The translations under genes and the position numbers were made by a program. From JAURVT01 sp049059935 (GTDB lineage: Bacteria > Actinomycetota > Actinomycetes > Propionibacteriales > Nocardioidaceae), in NCBI RefSeq assembly GCF_049059935.1, contig NZ_JBMGQR010000017.1, positions 1 to 64,000 on the forward strand: DNA of 64,000 nucleotides. The letters run 5' to 3'. The first letter of the stretch is position 1; the number at the start of each line of letters is the position of its first letter. Under the pieces are notes generated by a model. That model was not told where the DNA came from, made no database searches, and was given only the letters and a program-made list of their open reading frames with translations. Below, piece after piece: positions 60,462-64,000 of the stretch.

Positions 60462-60737
60462 ATGGTCCGCGTCCCCCTCACCCCCGAGCAGCTCGAGGCC
60501 GGCCGCCGCCTGGGCGCAGCCATCCGCGAGGCCCGCGGCCCGCGTCCGCAGGCCGACGTGGCGAGCGGCGCCGGCATCTCGCCGGAGACCCTGCGCAAGA
60601 TCGAGACCGGTCGGCTGCCGTCCCCCTCGTTCGGGGTGGTGGTGAGGCTCAGCGAGTCGCTGGGCTGCGACCTGCGCGTGCTCGCCGACGCCTGGACCGC
60701 CCCGCCGCTCGCGGCCGTCCACCGCCGCGCCGGGTAG
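60462..60737 (+). CDS. Small XRE-family helix-turn-helix protein
   Basis: The 91-residue DNA-binding protein is nearly all HTH_3 domain: LGAAIREARG, QADVASGAGISPETLRKIET (turn and recognition helix), GRLPSPSFGVVVRLSESLG. There is no ligand domain. The start ATG is leaderless. Divergent placement opposite map with a palindrome between them suggests autoregulation and control of map. Followed after 9 bases by a phosphodiesterase gene. Confidence 0.88.
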   Translation: MVRVPLTPEQLEAGRRLGAAIREARGPRPQADVASGAGISPETLRKIETGRLPSPSFGVVVRLSESLGCDLRVLADAWTAPPLAAVHRRAG

Positions 60738-60746
60738 GGAGCAGGC

Positions 60747-61241
60747 GTGCGCGTCGCACTGGTCTCCGACACCCATGCCCCGCGGTTCTGGAAGGGCGTG
60801 CCCGACCGGGTGGCCGCGGCGCTCGACGGCGTCGACGTGATCCTGCACGCCGGCGACGTGTGCCGGCCGTCCGTCCTCGACGAGCTGACGGCGTTCGCGC
60901 CCGTGCACGTCGTGCTGGGCAACAACGACGGGCCCGACGTGGCCGCGTGGGGCGCGCCGGAGCGGCTCGAGCTGGACGTCGGCGGCGTGGCGTTCGCGAT
61001 GGTGCACGACAGCGGCCCGAAGCAGGGACGCCTCGCGCGGCTGCGCCGGTGGTTCCCGTCCGCCGACGTGGTGGTGTTCGGCCACTCGCACGTCCCGTGG
61101 GACGAGACCGCACCCGACGGCTTCCGCGTGCTGAACCCCGGCTCGCCCACCGACAAGCGTCGCCAGGCGCACGGCACGCTGATGCTGCTGGAGGTCGACG
61201 GCGGCGCGCTCACGTCCGTCGAGCTCGTCGAGGTGTCCTAG
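60747..61241 (+). CDS. YfcE/MJ0936-type metallophosphoesterase
   Basis: The 164-residue phosphodiesterase begins MRVALVSDTHAP (GTG 60747 with AGGGAGCAG before it). The metal sites are the DTH opening, ILHAGDVC, VLGNNDGP, MVHDSG and FGHSHVPW, the calcineurin-like set in its short bacterial form (about 160-180 residues). Natural substrates of this subgroup are often unknown and could be cyclic or diester nucleotides. It follows the XRE gene closely and may be co-transcribed with it. Confidence 0.92.
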   Translation: MRVALVSDTHAPRFWKGVPDRVAAALDGVDVILHAGDVCRPSVLDELTAFAPVHVVLGNNDGPDVAAWGAPERLELDVGGVAFAMVHDSGPKQGRLARLRRWFPSADVVVFGHSHVPWDETAPDGFRVLNPGSPTDKRRQAHGTLMLLEVDGGALTSVELVEVS

Positions 61242-61323
61242 CCCGCGCGACGTGCGTCACGAGTCGCGCCGGTGTGCCACGACAGGCAACCGGCACGTCA
61301 TCGGACCGTCCTAGCCTGGTCCG

Positions 61324-61917
61324 GTGAGCACCCCCACCGCGTCACCGGACGCCGTCACCGTGTCGATCACCCGTCACGTCGACCCCGCGCACGTCGACCA
61401 GATGGTGGCGTGGGTGCGGGCCGGCTCGTCCCTGGCCGAGCGGTTCCCCGGGTTCCTCGGCACCGGCTGGGTGCGCCCCGGCGCGGACTCCGACGAGTGG
61501 CACATGCTCTACCGCTTCGCCGACGGCGACAGCCTCGCCGCGTGGGAGGCCTCGGACCAGCGCCGGTGGTGGCTCGACTCCGCGCAGGGGCTCGTGGGGG
61601 AGTCGCGGCTCGAGCGCCGCACGGGCATCGAGGGCTGGTTCGACCCGCCGCGCGAGCACGACGTCGAGGACCTGCGTCCGGCGCCCGTCCCGCCGCCCCG
61701 CTGGAAGCAGGCGGTGGTCATCTGGCTCGCGTTCTTCCCGCTCAGCCTGGCCCTCGGCGAGCTGCTGCTGCTCACCGGGCTGCAGGTGGGCGTGGTCGTC
61801 CGGACGTTCGTCACCACCCTGGTCGCGACGCCGATCATGACGTACGTCCTGCTGCCCCGGATGACCAAGGCGTTCGAGTGGTGGCTGCACGGCCGCCCGG
61901 CCCCGTGGCGGCGCTGA
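61324..61917 (+). CDS. Antibiotic biosynthesis monooxygenase (ABM) domain protein with two membrane helices
   Basis: The 197-residue protein starts at GTG 61324, six bases after TAGCCT (61312-61317), a leaderless promoter. Residues about 12-105 show an ABM ferredoxin-like fold (SITRHVDPAHVDQMVAWVRA, FPGFLGTGWVRPGADSDEWHM, in parts), followed by a linker and two hydrophobic helices (about 125-148 and 155-178). Such fusions are common in actinobacteria; heme or quinone substrates are not implied by the sequence. Function open. Confidence 0.82.
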   Translation: MSTPTASPDAVTVSITRHVDPAHVDQMVAWVRAGSSLAERFPGFLGTGWVRPGADSDEWHMLYRFADGDSLAAWEASDQRRWWLDSAQGLVGESRLERRTGIEGWFDPPREHDVEDLRPAPVPPPRWKQAVVIWLAFFPLSLALGELLLLTGLQVGVVVRTFVTTLVATPIMTYVLLPRMTKAFEWWLHGRPAPWRR

Positions 61918-61924
61918 CCGTCCT

Positions 61925-62761
61925 CTACAGCCGGCTCGCGGTGCCCGTCACCCTCACCCGGGTGGACGCGGGGACGAGGTCGACCAGGAGCCGGCTGGGT
62001 CGGCCCATGTCGTGGCCCTGGAGCACGGTGACCTGCCGCTCGGGGGTCGCCAGACCCAGCGCGCGGAGGTAGCCGCCGAACGCCGCGGCCGCGGCACCCG
62101 TCGCCGGGTCCTCGACGACGCCGCCGGGCGGGAACGGGTCGCGGGCGTGGAACCTGGTCGCGTCCTCGCGCCACACCAGGTGCACGGTGGTCCACGCGCG
62201 TGCGGTCATCAGCGCGTCGAGGCCCTCGTAGTCGTAGTCGAGGGCGCGCAGCGTCGAGCGGTCGCGGACGCCCAGCACGAGGTGGTCGTTGCCGGCGTGC
62301 GAGACGTGCGGTGGGAGCGCCGGGTCGAGGTCGTCCTGCGTCCAGCCGAGGGCCGACAGGGCGGGAGCGAGCTCGTCGTCGCGCGCGGGCCGCGTGCGCG
62401 TGGGCGCACTGGTGAGCGTCGCGGTGAGGACGCCGTCGACGTCACTGGTGTCGACCGCGATGGGGCCTGCCGCCGTCGCCAGCTCGAAGCGTCCCGCGCC
62501 GTGCCGTTGCGCCAGCGCGACGCCCGTCGCGACCGTGGCGTGGCCGCAGAACGCCACCTCGGCGAGCGGGCTGAAGTACCGGACGTCGAGGTCGCGGTCG
62601 CCGCGGCGGCCGACGACGAACGCCGTCTCGGAGTGCCCGAGACGGGCGGCGACCGCCAGCATCTCGGCGTCCGTCGCACCCTCGGCGCCGAGCACGACGC
62701 CGGCGGGGTTGCCGCCCGTGCCGTCCAGGGTGAAGGCGGCGTACTCGAGCGCCTGGTCCAC
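61925..62761 (-). CDS. PhzF family isomerase/epimerase-like protein
   Basis: The 278-residue protein has the diaminopimelate-epimerase-like fold. The opening YAAFTLDGTGGNPAGVVL, then MLAVAARLGHSETAFV with a family catalytic glutamate, VAFCGHATVATGVAL and, near the end, GVVEDPATGAAAAAFGGYL are PhzF hallmarks. I take GTG 62761 (VDQALEY) as the start because GAGGAG sits six bases upstream; GTG 62782 would add VRREEHD. Substrate unknown. It is divergent from the glutamine synthetase family gene and converges with the ABM gene. Confidence 0.9.
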   Translation of the reverse strand: MDQALEYAAFTLDGTGGNPAGVVLGAEGATDAEMLAVAARLGHSETAFVVGRRGDRDLDVRYFSPLAEVAFCGHATVATGVALAQRHGAGRFELATAAGPIAVDTSDVDGVLTATLTSAPTRTRPARDDELAPALSALGWTQDDLDPALPPHVSHAGNDHLVLGVRDRSTLRALDYDYEGLDALMTARAWTTVHLVWREDATRFHARDPFPPGGVVEDPATGAAAAAFGGYLRALGLATPERQVTVLQGHDMGRPSRLLVDLVPASTRVRVTGTASRL

Positions 62762-62820
62762 GTCGTGCTCCTCGCGTCTCACGGGCCTCCCATGATGCCC
62801 CCGGCGCACGAGCGGGCCGG

Positions 62821-62826
62821 TAGCCT
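62821..62826 (+). promoter_or_regulatory. -10 box of a leaderless promoter, glutamine synthetase family gene
   Basis: TAGCCT ends 7 bases before the ATG at 62834, with no ribosome site in between. Confidence 0.5.
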
Positions 62827-62833
62827 CGCGGCC

Positions 62834-64000
62834 ATGAGCACGACCTACTCCTCCGACCCCGTCCAGCTCGCCGGCCAGCTCAAGGGCGACGGCGTCGTCG
62901 GCGTGACGATCGGCTGGGTCGACAACAACGGCATCGTCCGCTCGCGCACCGTGCCCGTCGACGAGCTGCCCGCCGCGGCGCGTCGCGGCGTCGGCGTCAC
63001 CGCCGTGTTCGCGGTCTTCGACTCCCACGACGGCATCACGTTCGCGCACGAGGGCCTGTCGACGCCGTCCGGCGACGCCCGTCTGGTGCCCGTGCTGGAC
63101 CACCCGGTGGCGCTCGCCGGCCAGCGCGGCTTCGCGTGGGTGCCCGGGCGTCAGCTCGACGCCGACGGCGGCACCTGGCCGTACGACCAGCGCGCGGTGC
63201 TCGAGCGCCAGGTGGCCCGCGCCGCCGAGCGTGGGTTCGAGGTGCGCGCCGGGTACGAGGTCGAGTTCGTGCTGAGCCGCGCCGACGCCGGCGACGAGTA
63301 CGTGCGCGCCCACGGCGGCCCGGCGTACGGGCCCAACGCGCTGCGCGACGTCGACGAGTTCGCACGCCAGCTGCTCGTCGACCTCGCCGCGAACGGCGTC
63401 GCGATCGGCCAGCTGCACGCCGAGTACGGGCAGTCGCAGGTGGAGATCGCGCTGTCGCCGCTCGACGCGGTGGGCGCCGCCGACGCGCAGGTGCTCGCGC
63501 GCCAGACCATCCACGCCGCCGCCCGGGCGCACGGGCTGCGGGCGAGCTTCGCGCCCGTCGTCACCACCGACAACGCCGGCAACGGCTGGCACCTGCACAC
63601 GTCGCTGTTCGCGGGCGGGAGGAACGCGCTCACCGGCGACGGCCCGCACGGCCTGTCCGACGTCGGCCGCGGCTACCTCGCCGGTCTGCTGCGCGAGCTG
63701 CCCGGCATCGTCGCGATCACCGCACCGAGTACCGGGTCGCTCGTGCGTCGCCGTCCCGGCTTCTGGGCCGGCGCGTTCGGGTGCTGGGGTGTGCAGAACC
63801 GCGAGGCGGCGCTGCGGCTCGTCCCCGCCTCTTCGCTGCTCGGCCCCGACGTCACCAACGTCGAGCTCAAGCCGTCCGACGCGTCGGCCAACCCGTACCT
63901 CTCACTGGCCGTGGTGATCGCCGCGGGCCTGGCCGGCATCGACGACGACGCGCCGCTGCCCGACCCCGTCCAGGAGGACGTCGGCGGCTGGGACGACGAC
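62834..64000 (+). CDS. Glutamine synthetase family protein, 3' end outside the window
   Basis: 389 codons are visible without a stop. The N-terminal beta-grasp region (VVGVTIGWVDNNGIVRSRTV) is followed by the catalytic domain with metal and ATP-site segments AGYEVEFVL, GQLHAEYGQSQVEIAL, NAGNGWHLHTSLF, VRRRPGFWAGAFGCWGVQNR and the NPYLSLAVVIAAGL region. The layout fits gamma-glutamylpolyamine/ethanolamide synthetases and GlnA-like homologues, not classic GlnA (no SSMPGY loop). Such enzymes ligate glutamate to amines. Catalytic residues appear intact; the exact amine is not known. It is cut before the end of the catalytic domain. Confidence 0.88.
   Translation, partial: MSTTYSSDPVQLAGQLKGDGVVGVTIGWVDNNGIVRSRTVPVDELPAAARRGVGVTAVFAVFDSHDGITFAHEGLSTPSGDARLVPVLDHPVALAGQRGFAWVPGRQLDADGGTWPYDQRAVLERQVARAAERGFEVRAGYEVEFVLSRADAGDEYVRAHGGPAYGPNALRDVDEFARQLLVDLAANGVAIGQLHAEYGQSQVEIALSPLDAVGAADAQVLARQTIHAAARAHGLRASFAPVVTTDNAGNGWHLHTSLFAGGRNALTGDGPHGLSDVGRGYLAGLLRELPGIVAITAPSTGSLVRRRPGFWAGAFGCWGVQNREAALRLVPASSLLGPDVTNVELKPSDASANPYLSLAVVIAAGLAGIDDDAPLPDPVQEDVGGWDDD

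Overview
The window is about 74% GC by eye, with dense genes, many GTG starts, TANNNT boxes 6-8 nt upstream of start codons (leaderless promoters), a HAIR/HspR operator, IdeR-type iron boxes and a LexA box. This fits a high-GC actinobacterium. The gene mix suggests Propionibacteriales/Nocardioidaceae, but that is an inference and no rRNA or tRNA gene is present to confirm it. It looks like chromosomal DNA: I see no insertion sequence, phage block, CRISPR array or integrase.

Layout. 1-25 kb is general metabolism and transport: a DUF4304 protein, a Tat-exported GH3 glycosidase, ferredoxin-NADP reductase (fprA), a self-regulated ABC exporter operon, DctA, ClpB under a HAIR site, NDH-2, an acyl-CoA oxidase-like flavoprotein, a Sir2 deacetylase, a TetR-MMPL-DUF998 operon and a secreted PKD metallophosphoesterase. 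At 24.7-26 kb lie a 41-residue membrane protein and an MntR/DtxR regulator.

26.1-47.0 kb and 53.1-57.7 kb hold an essentially complete aerobic (late cobalt insertion) cobalamin pathway. In order these are cobQ-cobK, cobD, cobU, cobS-cobT-cbtA-cbtB, cobA-cobBC-cobO-chlID-bluB, cobL-cobM, cobIJ-cobH-cobG and cobN-cobF. Three cobalamin riboswitches precede cbtB, bluB and cobN, so cobalt uptake, lower-ligand synthesis/chelatase and CobN/CobF are predicted to be B12-repressed. cobQ, cobL and cobD instead have leaderless promoters. CobB and CobC are fused, CobI and CobJ are fused, and cobalt chelatase is CobN plus a ChlI/ChlD-like fusion. CobG is short and lacks the expected C-terminal cysteine region. 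Several genes join by 4-base start/stop overlaps.

Between the two cobalamin blocks (47-53 kb) are a CDP-alcohol phosphatidyltransferase with a VTT-like partner, an iron-siderophore binding lipoprotein under an IdeR-like box, a secreted HAD phosphatase, and a divergent ArsR-like regulator/MFS pair. 57.7-64 kb has a DUF222/HNH (13E12-type) gene with a LexA box, map divergent from a small XRE regulator, a phosphodiesterase, an ABM-domain membrane protein, a PhzF-like protein and the 5' part of a glutamine-synthetase family gene cut by the window end.

The most unusual DNA is non-coding. The cobU-cobS intergenic region carries two tandem composite palindromes built on the same plan (twin palindromic arms around a GGAGA/TCTCC core) but with unrelated arm sequences. 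A second palindrome family with core TGTCGGTGC-N-TCA recurs at three distant gene ends.
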